Assembly: GCF_000619925.1 (NCBI RefSeq)
Contig: NZ_JHVB01000015.1
Span: forward strand, 1 to 54,902
Length of the DNA stretch: 54,902 nucleotides
Reading direction: 5' to 3'
Origin: Treponema sp. C6A8
Lineage (GTDB): Bacteria; Spirochaetota; Spirochaetia; Treponematales; Treponemataceae
Every line of letters starts with the position of its first letter. Position 1 is the stretch's first letter. This document shows positions 24,871-32,481 of the stretch, piece after piece. The notes beneath the pieces are model-generated. The model did not search any database. It was given only the letters and a program-made list of their open reading frames with translations, and was not told where the DNA came from. Both the position numbers and the translations under genes were made by a program.

Positions 24871-24899
24871 ATTATACCACAGTAAATCCATATAGTAAA
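24871..24899 (-). promoter_or_regulatory. Promoter of the toxin-like mRNA
   Basis: On the minus strand TTTACT (24894-24899), 17-base spacer, TATAAT (24871-24876). Predicted start about 24864, giving a leader of about 80 nt. Confidence 0.75.
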
Positions 24900-24949
24900 T
24901 GCCTTATATTTTTTCAGTTACATAAAAATGGCTTTATATACGCCATTTT

Positions 24950-26644
24950 CTATGCAACTTTTTGTTTCCACAAATCAATAAATTTTTCGCTTTCATTAAA
25001 CCAAGTTTCAAAATCCTTACTTTTCAGAGATAATTGATGAATATCTATAAGAAGATTTATAAAATCAGGAATTTCAATTTCATTGTCATAAATAAAAGAA
25101 ATTATCTCTGAATACATGTTTATTGTCATTGGAATAACTGGAACTGGTTTTCCTATCCAACTTTCTTTATTAAGAATAAAAAATTGCCATTTTGTTCGAA
25201 TATTAATTGAGGAAGAGATAAATAATCCAAATACATTCTTATCATCATGTTCTTTAATGAATCTAAAAACATGATCTATAACACTTGAGCCTTCATGCTC
25301 CCATTGTCTAATGCCTGTCATTAATGATACTTCAGGAAGAATAATATACTCATCTGTATATAATTCCATATCAGGAGTATTCCCTATTCCCGGCGCAAAA
25401 CTCTTTGGAGTTAAATCTTCTTCAATATTAAAATTTCTTTTTACAGATTTCTTTCCTCTTATTGCTATCAGACTTTTCCATGTATTTACTTCTAGCCATA
25501 AAGCACTCATATCATCATCATTTAAAATAAGTTTAAACCTATCCAATATTTCATCTCGAACTTCCTTAGTAAAAGCTAGATGTTCAATAAAATTGTTTTC
25601 TCTTAACGAAGTAATATACTTTATGAGATTCTTTTCAAGAATTTTATTTTCAGATTCTGTTTTTATATTTTGTAATGTTCTTGAAATTTTTATTAATTCT
25701 GTTTTAATTTTTTTTGCAGAAATATTATCAGATTCATTTTGTGTTTTTTCAATTATATTTATCTTTTCTTGTATCAGAAGTTTTCTGTTTTCGATATTGT
25801 CCCAAGGCAAAGAAATTGAATCTGAGGAACCGAACCATGAAAAATACTCTCTTTTATCTTTAAACTCTGGATTAATAAAGTCGTATTTTTCTGCTAAAAG
25901 TTTGAATTTTAGTTTTGCATGTTCAGCGACTCTGATTTTTGCAGCTATACCAGGTCCATGAACAGAGAAAAGGCCTGTATAAACCAAAGCTCTTGAAAAT
26001 GCATCTGCGTAATCATAATATGATTCGATTTTATTATCTAAAGCGCCATAAGTTTTTATAAAAAGCTTTTCACAAAGAATTTTTGCATCCTTTTGTTTAT
26101 TTTCTAATTTCTGATATTCTGTCTTAAAAATTGCAATAGCATTTAATGTGTTCGTTATTAATTCATTATTTGAACATCCAAATAAAAGCACAATCTCACT
26201 TCGATTAAGAGATTCAAATTTTTCCAATGCTGAAATTAATAATTTCATAGGAAAAATTTTCCATTTTCCAATTTGATTTTTTTTATATGTATGATTTGGA
26301 AAATAGATTTTTAGGAGTTGTTTTAAGAAATCTTCATTATCAAAATTTTGTTCAAGAATTAATTGTCCTACTTTTGTGGTCTGTATTGCATTTGTTTCGT
26401 CATCTACATATCCAAAACCGTAAAATTCAAATGTTGATTTGTCATTTCTTGCATCACCTTCAGCTTCTTTTCTATCAAACATTCCTGACGAAAATTGTTC
26501 TAAGCTTAGGTCTCCAATTTCTGAGTTTTCATCTGAATGTGCATTATATGTATAAAGTCTTCTTGCAGGATGTACAGGTTTATTATCAAATACACTTTGT
26601 CTACCTGAATTTTCTTCCCAATTCAATCCTTCCAGTTTTTCCAA
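24950..26644 (-). CDS. AlwI-family type II restriction endonuclease
   Basis: 564 residues, strongly AT-rich compared with its neighbours. The N-terminal half has an AlwI-like pattern (STFEFYGFGYVDDETNAIQT, VGQLILEQ, DFLKQLLKIYFPNHTYKK, IFPMKLLISALEKFESLNRSEI). The C-terminal catalytic region reads PGIGNTPDMELYTDEYIILPEVSL, a PD...E-x-S form of the PD-(D/E)XK nuclease motif. AlwI enzymes cut near GGATC. The apparent start is TTG with a weak ribosome site; the frame stays open upstream to 26704 without an ATG, so the true start is uncertain. Pairs with the Dam-like methylase just upstream. Confidence 0.85.
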   Translation of the reverse strand: MEKLEGLNWEENSGRQSVFDNKPVHPARRLYTYNAHSDENSEIGDLSLEQFSSGMFDRKEAEGDARNDKSTFEFYGFGYVDDETNAIQTTKVGQLILEQNFDNEDFLKQLLKIYFPNHTYKKNQIGKWKIFPMKLLISALEKFESLNRSEIVLLFGCSNNELITNTLNAIAIFKTEYQKLENKQKDAKILCEKLFIKTYGALDNKIESYYDYADAFSRALVYTGLFSVHGPGIAAKIRVAEHAKLKFKLLAEKYDFINPEFKDKREYFSWFGSSDSISLPWDNIENRKLLIQEKINIIEKTQNESDNISAKKIKTELIKISRTLQNIKTESENKILEKNLIKYITSLRENNFIEHLAFTKEVRDEILDRFKLILNDDDMSALWLEVNTWKSLIAIRGKKSVKRNFNIEEDLTPKSFAPGIGNTPDMELYTDEYIILPEVSLMTGIRQWEHEGSSVIDHVFRFIKEHDDKNVFGLFISSSINIRTKWQFFILNKESWIGKPVPVIPMTINMYSEIISFIYDNEIEIPDFINLLIDIHQLSLKSKDFETWFNESEKFIDLWKQKVA

Positions 26645-26712
26645 ATTCTGAAAACCACTGAACAGTTCGTATTGTACTTCTTGGTTTTGTTCTCCATCCC
26701 CATGTGTACATC

Positions 26713-27822
26713 TTAGTTTACCTCATAGTTTGTTATAATTAGATGTTTTACATCTTTTTTGTTCCGATTCTTAAAACTCACAAGGTAATGCTTATCGAAT
26801 GATGCAATATTAAAATCTTTATACAAATTTTTAATAAAATCGGTTTCTTTTATCACAAGTAAAAATTGTGCTTTTGTATTTTTTAGATACTCACAAAGTC
26901 TAATCTGATCTTCTTTATCAAATGGATTTTTTGCATAAGTAGAAAATTCGGTATCGTATGGTGGATCTAGAAATATGAAGTCGTTATTGTTTATAATCAA
27001 ATTATTCAAGAAAGATTCAAAATCTTCATTATAGATTGAAGCCTTTTCTAATTTAGAAATTAAAAAAGGATTTTTTAATAAATTAATCTTATTACTGAAA
27101 TCTTTTCTGTTATAACTTATTCCTCCATAAGGAACATTAAAGGTACCATTCTTGTTATAACGAAACATAGATGAATAACAATATTCTCTAATAAAATAAA
27201 ACACTGCAGAATAAATATTTGGATTGTCATTCAAATCTAATTTATTATAAATACTTCGAAGATACATATAATAAGAACTCTTCAAAGCGCATTCCATATT
27301 ATAAAATATTTCTTCTTCTGGTAATGTTCCTTTTATATTTTGAATTTTATTTGCTCGATTTATTTTAGAGAACAAGTTTCTTTTTAATTCGTTTTCCAAA
27401 ACAGCTGAATGTAAAGTTGAAATACAAAGATTCTCTTTTAACTCCACGAAATGAATCTTTATATATTCTTCTAAACTATTCCTATTGTTTAATGCAAACA
27501 GTTTTATTAAAGATGCTTTGTTTTTTTCTGAAAATTCTTCAATATATTTCCAAGATTTTGCTATTACGGTTAAATAACTAAAAAATGCGCTACTTTGTGT
27601 CTTTATACTAGAATATAAAGCTATCAGTTCTGAAGATTTATCATTTATATAATATGTTTGGGCATCCGTATTTAAAAACACAGCACCACCACCTACAAAA
27701 GGTTCTATATATTTTGAAAACTTCTTTGGATAAAAGTTTTTTAATATATTCAATTCTTTTTCTTTTCCACCAGCCCACTTTATGAATGGTTTTATATGTG
27801 ATGTACTATCATTTTTTTGCAT
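26713..27822 (-). CDS. Dam-like DNA adenine-N6 methyltransferase (D12 class)
   Basis: 369 residues with the Dam-family order: FIKWAGGK (residues 13-20, motif X), EPFVGGGAVF (41-50, AdoMet-binding motif I) and FLDPPYDTEFS (284-294, catalytic DPPY). The family methylates adenine in GATC-containing sites, matching protection from an AlwI-type nuclease. Longer than Dam (about 270) because of inserted helices at residues 95-175. AT-rich and probably acquired with the nuclease. Its start lies 11 bases from a 36-bp palindrome that is likely the regulator's operator. Confidence 0.93.
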   Translation of the reverse strand: MQKNDSTSHIKPFIKWAGGKEKELNILKNFYPKKFSKYIEPFVGGGAVFLNTDAQTYYINDKSSELIALYSSIKTQSSAFFSYLTVIAKSWKYIEEFSEKNKASLIKLFALNNRNSLEEYIKIHFVELKENLCISTLHSAVLENELKRNLFSKINRANKIQNIKGTLPEEEIFYNMECALKSSYYMYLRSIYNKLDLNDNPNIYSAVFYFIREYCYSSMFRYNKNGTFNVPYGGISYNRKDFSNKINLLKNPFLISKLEKASIYNEDFESFLNNLIINNNDFIFLDPPYDTEFSTYAKNPFDKEDQIRLCEYLKNTKAQFLLVIKETDFIKNLYKDFNIASFDKHYLVSFKNRNKKDVKHLIITNYEVN

Positions 27823-27832
27823 GCAAAACTCA

Positions 27833-27868
27833 CAAGTGTGATTAATTATTATTTATTAATCACACTTG
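27833..27868. promoter_or_regulatory. Palindromic operator of the restriction-modification system
   Basis: A perfect 14-bp inverted repeat, CAAGTGTGATTAAT (27833-27846) and its reverse complement (27855-27868), with an 8-base spacer. It lies in the divergent gap between the methylase and the helix-turn-helix gene and almost touches the methylase start. Binding by the HTH protein is inferred. Confidence 0.75.
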
Positions 27869-27943
27869 ATTAATTATATAACAATTAGACGACTTTGTGT
27901 ATTTTTTCTCAAAAATAATCAAATTTGCTTAATTATTTTTAAT

Positions 27944-28276
27944 ATGGGTTTTAAGGAAAATCTAAAAGAAGAATTATCTTATCAAGGAATACTTGTAAAA
28001 GAACTTGCTGAAAAAAGTGGAGTTCCAAAAGGTACAATAGACCATTATCTTGCTGAAAAATGTACAGCTCCTATTGCCGAAAATGCGGTAAAAATTGCAC
28101 AAGCACTCGAAGTTTCTGTAGAATATTTAGTCACAGGAAAAGAAAAAAACAAAAATGCTGATGAGACTCAAAATCAAATCCATCTTTACAAAAAATATTC
28201 AAACCTTATTGCCCTGGCCGAAAAATTAGATGACCGCCAATTAAAAGCAATAGAAAATTTGATAGAAAGTATTTAA
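27944..28276 (+). CDS. Xre-family helix-turn-helix regulator (C-protein-like)
   Basis: 110 residues from the ATG at 27944; the extension to 27866 is a hydrophobic AT-rich artefact overlapping the operator. Residues about 5-65 form an Xre/HTH_3 domain (LKEELSYQGILVKELAEKSG, VPKGTIDHYL, VKIAQALEVSVEYLVTG). The C-terminal 40 residues are helical and may dimerise. Divergent to the methylase and next to a perfect palindrome, the usual place of an R-M control protein. No ribosome site precedes the ATG, consistent with the leaderless start common in C genes. It is longer than typical C proteins (about 80), so a phage-like repressor is an alternative. Confidence 0.8.
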   Translation: MGFKENLKEELSYQGILVKELAEKSGVPKGTIDHYLAEKCTAPIAENAVKIAQALEVSVEYLVTGKEKNKNADETQNQIHLYKKYSNLIALAEKLDDRQLKAIENLIESI

Positions 28277-28352
28277 TTGTCGTTTTATCAAAGCAAACTG
28301 ACAAGTCACATTTTTTATGTTAAAATCAAACTATTAGGAAGAGATTTCTTCC

Positions 28353-28440
28353 GATTTTTAGGGGCATACGGCGGGAGCGTGGAGCTGCTGCGAAGCAGGC
28401 CGCTTGCGGCTGACCCTTAGGGAACAGCGGAAGGCGACTA
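28353..28440 (+). repeat. GC-rich intergenic repeat, probable relative of family 3
   Basis: TTTTAGGGGCATACGG, then nested hairpins (GCTGCT-gcga-AGCAG, CCGC-tt-GCGG), then ACCCTTAGGGAACAGCGGAAGG. The framing TTTTAGGGG...CCCTTAGGGAA-GCGG matches the order in the copies at 31016 and 35051. It fills the gap just upstream of the thioesterase and creates a false N-terminal extension of that ORF. Confidence 0.5.
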
Positions 28441-28475
28441 GGAAGTACTACTCGCCTGAAATACTGGAGAAATAC

Positions 28476-29204
28476 ATGTTTGTTGAATTAAATTATGAGC
28501 CTTTGCTGGAAGATTTTTACGATAACGGCCAGCTGAAAATTGAAGCGATTCTGAAGATTCTTGAAAACTCGGGAAATCATCATTCGGATGCGGCCGGCGA
28601 CCAGATTTTAAAGGGAAGTTCGGACGGTACTGCCTGGATTTTGACCGACTGGTATGTGGAAATAGACCGCTGCCCGAAATACGGCGATAAAATTAAGGCG
28701 GTGACCTGGAGTCAGGGCGCAACTTCCATGTTCAGCACTTCCCGCGATTTTGAACTTTTCTGCAACGGAGAACTTTGCGGAAAAGGAACGACCCGCTGGA
28801 TTCATTATGACTTGAAATCTAACCGGCCAAGCAAGGTAACAGAAGAACTTCTGGCAAAATATCAGCCGGAGAAGAAATCTGTTTTTGCCGATGCCAAGCT
28901 TCCTAAAATTGAAACGCCGGAAACTTTCAGCCGCGAACTTGAACTGACACCGCGCAGAAACGACATCGATTTTAACCACCACGTTCACAATCTGATTTAC
29001 GTTGATTACGCAATGGAAGCCCTGCCTGAGGAAGTTTACCGCGCCCATAATTTCAATAAAATCCGTATTACCTATAAGAGCGCCGTAAAAGAAGGTGAAA
29101 AAATCTGCGTGAAATATGCTGGTAACGGGCAGGCTCATACTGTGTTTATTTACGGAAGCGACGGATCGCTTAAAACTATGATAGAACTCGGAGAAAGAAA
29201 ATGA
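28476..29204 (+). CDS. Acyl-ACP thioesterase (FatA/FatB-type double hotdog)
   Basis: 242 residues from the ATG at 28476, which has GGAGA eight bases upstream; the open frame back to 28404 runs through a repeat and is rejected. Two hotdog domains: SGNHHSDAAGDQILK and WYVEIDRCPKYGDKIKAVTW in the first, and RRNDIDFNHHVHNLIYVDYAMEALPEE in the second, the Asn/His-containing active-site segment of PF01643 enzymes. It releases fatty acids from acyl carrier protein in the cytoplasm. The stop overlaps the ATG of the next gene (ATGA), so the two are co-translated. Confidence 0.9.
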   Translation: MFVELNYEPLLEDFYDNGQLKIEAILKILENSGNHHSDAAGDQILKGSSDGTAWILTDWYVEIDRCPKYGDKIKAVTWSQGATSMFSTSRDFELFCNGELCGKGTTRWIHYDLKSNRPSKVTEELLAKYQPEKKSVFADAKLPKIETPETFSRELELTPRRNDIDFNHHVHNLIYVDYAMEALPEEVYRAHNFNKIRITYKSAVKEGEKICVKYAGNGQAHTVFIYGSDGSLKTMIELGERK

Positions 29205-29494
29205 AAAAAATCCTTGCAATGATGATGATTGGGGCCTGCCTTAGCCTTGTAAGCGCAAAAGAAAAAGAGGACAAAGAAAATACTAAGACCGAACAGGCTG
29301 ATAATAATGAGTGGAAGGAAGTCGGCGAACAGGGGAAAAAGGCCCTGAAAGAAACCGGAAACTTTTTCAAAGACTTGGGAAAGAAAATCGGAAATGATGC
29401 AAAGGACGCCGCAGAGGAAATAAAGGAATCTGCAGAAAATACAAAAGAGAAGTCCAAAAAGAAAAAAGAAGATAAGAAAACAAAAGATATTTAA
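29201..29494 (+). CDS. Small exported Lys/Glu-rich helical protein
   Basis: 97 residues: an N-terminal signal (MKKILAMMMIGACLSLVSA) followed by a highly charged, helical, repeat-like region with phased Ala and Phe (GKKALKETGNFFKDLGKKIG, NDAKDAAEEIKESAENTKE) and a basic tail. IGAC at residues 10-13 could be a loose spirochaetal lipobox; otherwise cleavage after SA is possible. The pattern resembles LEA-like or apolipoprotein-like amphipathic helices. No family is recognised. It overlaps the thioesterase by 4 bases and the next gene by 1, so it is in that operon, perhaps acting on lipid surfaces. Confidence 0.75.
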   Translation: MKKILAMMMIGACLSLVSAKEKEDKENTKTEQADNNEWKEVGEQGKKALKETGNFFKDLGKKIGNDAKDAAEEIKESAENTKEKSKKKKEDKKTKDI

Positions 29495-31014
29495 TGAAAG
29501 CCATTTTTACAAATTCACAAGACCTGGAAAAATCCGCTAAGGAGAAATTTCTATTTCCGCCATTTTTGATGATGGAAAATGCGGCGGCGGGGATGGAAGC
29601 CTCTGTAATGGAAGTTTTGCGTCAGAATGAAAGTGCCGTTAACGCTGGCGCTAAAAGTGCCGTTAACGCCCGCCCCTGCAAAATCCTTATCGTTTGCGGA
29701 AGCGGAAACAACGGCGGCGATGGCTATGCCCTTGCACGCAGAATTTCCGGCAAAGCGGAAGTAGAATGCACTCTCATTGCACTCAGCCAGCCAAAAACAG
29801 AAGAAGCTATCCATCAGCGGCAGATGGCCGAGGCTGCGGGCATTTCAGTTTTAACTGAAGCAGATTTCTGGGCTCTGGAAAAAACAGAGGGCCTTTCAGA
29901 CTTTTCTGTCATTGTAGACTGCATTCTTGGAACAGGCTTCACTGGCCAGCTTAGAGAAAATATTGCCTATATTGTAGAAAAGCTGAACGAACTTCCCGCA
30001 TATAAAATTGCCTGCGACATTCCGACAGGCCTGCGTTTTAAAGCTGACACTACAATCACAATGGGCTGTTTAAAAACTGCCCTCTTTTCTGACAGAGCAA
30101 AGGCAGTTTGCGGCAAAATCATTATTGCTGGACTTGGTATTTCCCGCGAAAAATTTGAAAGCTGCGGAAACCCGGATGCTTTTTTAATTGAAGAAAGCGA
30201 CATCAAACTTCCCTTACGGAAAAACAAAGCCGCCCACAAAGGAACCTTCGGGCATACAGCAGTTTTTGCCGGCGAAAAATCCGGAGCGGGAATTCTTGCG
30301 GCAACGGCGGCCCTCAACTTTGGAAGCGGACTTGTAACTCTTGTAAAATCCCAAAATTCAAACCTTGCCCAATTTAAGATTTCTCCGGAGCTTATGATAA
30401 GCGACCAAATTCCTGCAAATACAAGCTGCGTTTTAATCGGAAGCGGACTGGGCTTTGGAGCTGCCGCAGACAAGGCGCTTCAAAAAGTTTTTGACTGGTA
30501 TAAAAATGCAAAATCAGCAGCCTGCGTGCTGGATGCAGATTTATTCAGCAATAAAAAGCTTTTCGAAATTTTACAGACACTTTCAGCTTTGCAGCCTCAG
30601 GGGAAAATAATTCTTACACCTCACTTAAAGGAACTTAAAAATCTTTATCAGGCAATTTTCCCGGAAAAAGAAATATCGGTAGAAGAACTTACTTTTGCAG
30701 AAAGGCGAATAGAAATCGGAAAGGAAATTACGGCAAAGTTCCCGAATCTGACAGTAATAATGAAAAGCGCAAATACTTTCATTGCGAATGGCGGGCAGAC
30801 TTACATATGCGACAGGGGCACTCAAAGCCTAGCAAAAGCCGGCAGTGGTGACGTCCTTGCCGGAATGGCGGCGGCACTGCTGGCTCAGGGCTACACTGCC
30901 CTTGATGCCGCAATTACTGCCGTTTATGCCCACGCCCTTGCAGGCTCAAGCTTTGCAAATGGTGAGGACTGGGGATTAACAGCTGAAAAACTAATTAATA
31001 GACTGGGAAAATAG
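29494..31014 (+). CDS. nnr: Bifunctional NAD(P)HX epimerase / ADP-dependent NAD(P)HX dehydratase
   Basis: 506 residues repairing hydrated NAD(P)H. The N-terminal YjeF_N domain (about 1-210) shows LMMENAA, VCGSGNNGGDGYALARRI and DCILGTGFTG. The C-terminal ribokinase-like dehydratase (about 230-500) shows HKGTFGHTAVFAGEKSGAG, ILTPHLKEL, MKSANTFIANG and KAGSGDVLAGMAAALLAQG, the anion-hole GD motif. It overlaps the previous gene by one base. A GC-rich repeat begins two bases after the stop and separates it from convergent purD. Confidence 0.96.
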   Translation: MKAIFTNSQDLEKSAKEKFLFPPFLMMENAAAGMEASVMEVLRQNESAVNAGAKSAVNARPCKILIVCGSGNNGGDGYALARRISGKAEVECTLIALSQPKTEEAIHQRQMAEAAGISVLTEADFWALEKTEGLSDFSVIVDCILGTGFTGQLRENIAYIVEKLNELPAYKIACDIPTGLRFKADTTITMGCLKTALFSDRAKAVCGKIIIAGLGISREKFESCGNPDAFLIEESDIKLPLRKNKAAHKGTFGHTAVFAGEKSGAGILAATAALNFGSGLVTLVKSQNSNLAQFKISPELMISDQIPANTSCVLIGSGLGFGAAADKALQKVFDWYKNAKSAACVLDADLFSNKKLFEILQTLSALQPQGKIILTPHLKELKNLYQAIFPEKEISVEELTFAERRIEIGKEITAKFPNLTVIMKSANTFIANGGQTYICDRGTQSLAKAGSGDVLAGMAAALLAQGYTALDAAITAVYAHALAGSSFANGEDWGLTAEKLINRLGK

Positions 31015-31015
31015 C

Positions 31016-31098
31016 GGGGTTTTAGGGGCACCGCCCCTAGGAGAAGGGGTAGCGGAAAACGCCGAAGGCGGTTGGAGCGAGGGGGAGACCTCCCCCTC
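31016..31098 (+). repeat. GC-rich structured repeat family 3, copy D
   Basis: GGGGTTTTAGGGG, hairpin AGGGG-caccg-CCCCT, AGGAGAAGGGGTAGCGG, hairpin CGCC-gaa-GGCG, GAGCGA, then GAGGGGGAG-ac-CTCCCCCTC. Lies between convergent nnr and purD. The copy at 35051 has the same block order with different but still paired stems. Confidence 0.78.
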
Positions 31099-31105
31099 CT
31101 GCATA

Positions 31106-32437
31106 TTACAACTTACCGCTTTCAGCGGCACCTGGTAGACCGATGTCGTTACGGTGGAAGGCGCCTTCAAAATGAACGGCATTGATTCCACGGTAGGCAA
31201 GCTTCCAGGCTTCATCAAAAGTGCTTCCGTAAGCGCTGCAGGCAAGAACACGACCGCCGCTTGTAAGAAGCTTGTCGCCGTCTTTTACTGCACCCGCAAT
31301 GAATACCTTTGCTGTGCTTTCTGCAAGCTCTGCTGCATCATAAGTGATTTCGCAGCCTTTTTTGTAGCTTCCAGGGTAGCCGCCGCTTACAACAACAGGG
31401 GCGCACTGGAAACCTGGCTTCCACTTGAATTCAAAGTCTTTGAGAGTACCGTTCAAAATTGCAGTACACATTGCGGCCATATCAAAATCCATCAAAGGAA
31501 GAACAGCCTGAGTTTCAGGGTCACCAAGACGAACATTGTATTCAAGAAGTTTTGGACCGTTTTTAGTGAGCATTACACCAAAGAAAATAAATCCGCGGTA
31601 ATCGAAACGCTCTTTGATAAGTCCGTTGAGGGTTGGCTCGAGACAGTCTTTTTTGAACTGCTCCATGATTTCTGGAGTTACGTCAGAAAGAGGGCAAACT
31701 GCACCCATTCCGCCGGTGTTTGGACCTTTTGCGCCGTCGTTCAGGCGTTTGTGGTCGCGGGCAGGAAGGAAAGGAACGATTGTAGCGCTTCCCTGCACTG
31801 CATATTCAGGAGTTACAGAAACTGCAGCCAAAACTGAAATCTCAACTCCTTCAAGATAATCTTCAATTACAAGTTTTTTGCCGGCGTCACCTACGCGGCC
31901 GCTTTCCATAATATCTTCGATAGCGGCAAGGGCTTCTTCCACAGTTGCGGCAACAACTACACCCTTTCCGGCAGCAAGTCCGTCAGCCTTAATAACGATT
32001 GGAGCGCCGTGCTTTTTTACATATTCAATTGCAGCGTCTTTGTTTACAAAAGTTTCGCTGGCAGCACATGCAACGTTGTATTTTTTCATAAAGGCCTTGG
32101 CTACGTCTTTACTTCCTTCAAGCATTGCGCCGGCTTTTTTAGCGCCGACACAAGGAATATCAGCCTTCCAGAACTCGTCTGCAATTCCTTCGCAGAGAGG
32201 ATCTTCCGGACCGATTACAGCCATGCGGCAATTTTCATGCTTTGCAATAGCAACACAAGGATTCTCACCCTCTGCAATATAATCACAATCTTTTGGATTT
32301 ACATTTACACACTTATTTTCATCAGCCGTTCCGCCGTTTCCAGGCACCACGATGATTTTATCAACCAGTGAACTCTGAGCTAATTTCCAGCAGATAGTGT
32401 GCTCACGACCACCACCGCCAACAACGATTATATTCAT
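31106..32437 (-). CDS. purD: Phosphoribosylamine-glycine ligase
   Basis: 443-residue ATP-grasp enzyme forming GAR, the second step of purine synthesis. N-terminal Rossmann domain MNIIVVGGGGREHTICWKL, ATP-grasp core with PIVIKADGLAAGKGVVVA, the GPNTGGMGAVCP signature near residue 245, YNVRLGDPETQAVLP and a C-terminal SGGYPGSYKKG region. About 15-20 residues longer than usual. It is some 9 kb away from purE/purM/purN, so the pathway genes are partly scattered in this genome. Confidence 0.97.
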   Translation of the reverse strand: MNIIVVGGGGREHTICWKLAQSSLVDKIIVVPGNGGTADENKCVNVNPKDCDYIAEGENPCVAIAKHENCRMAVIGPEDPLCEGIADEFWKADIPCVGAKKAGAMLEGSKDVAKAFMKKYNVACAASETFVNKDAAIEYVKKHGAPIVIKADGLAAGKGVVVAATVEEALAAIEDIMESGRVGDAGKKLVIEDYLEGVEISVLAAVSVTPEYAVQGSATIVPFLPARDHKRLNDGAKGPNTGGMGAVCPLSDVTPEIMEQFKKDCLEPTLNGLIKERFDYRGFIFFGVMLTKNGPKLLEYNVRLGDPETQAVLPLMDFDMAAMCTAILNGTLKDFEFKWKPGFQCAPVVVSGGYPGSYKKGCEITYDAAELAESTAKVFIAGAVKDGDKLLTSGGRVLACSAYGSTFDEAWKLAYRGINAVHFEGAFHRNDIGLPGAAESGKL

Positions 32438-32481
32438 GGCTAGGATTATACTGAAATCCCGCTAAACTTTCTACAATTTGG

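Noticed and set aside
28404..28475. N-terminal extension of the thioesterase
   Set aside because: It lies in a GC-rich repeat; the ATG at 28476 has a proper ribosome site and matches the family start.
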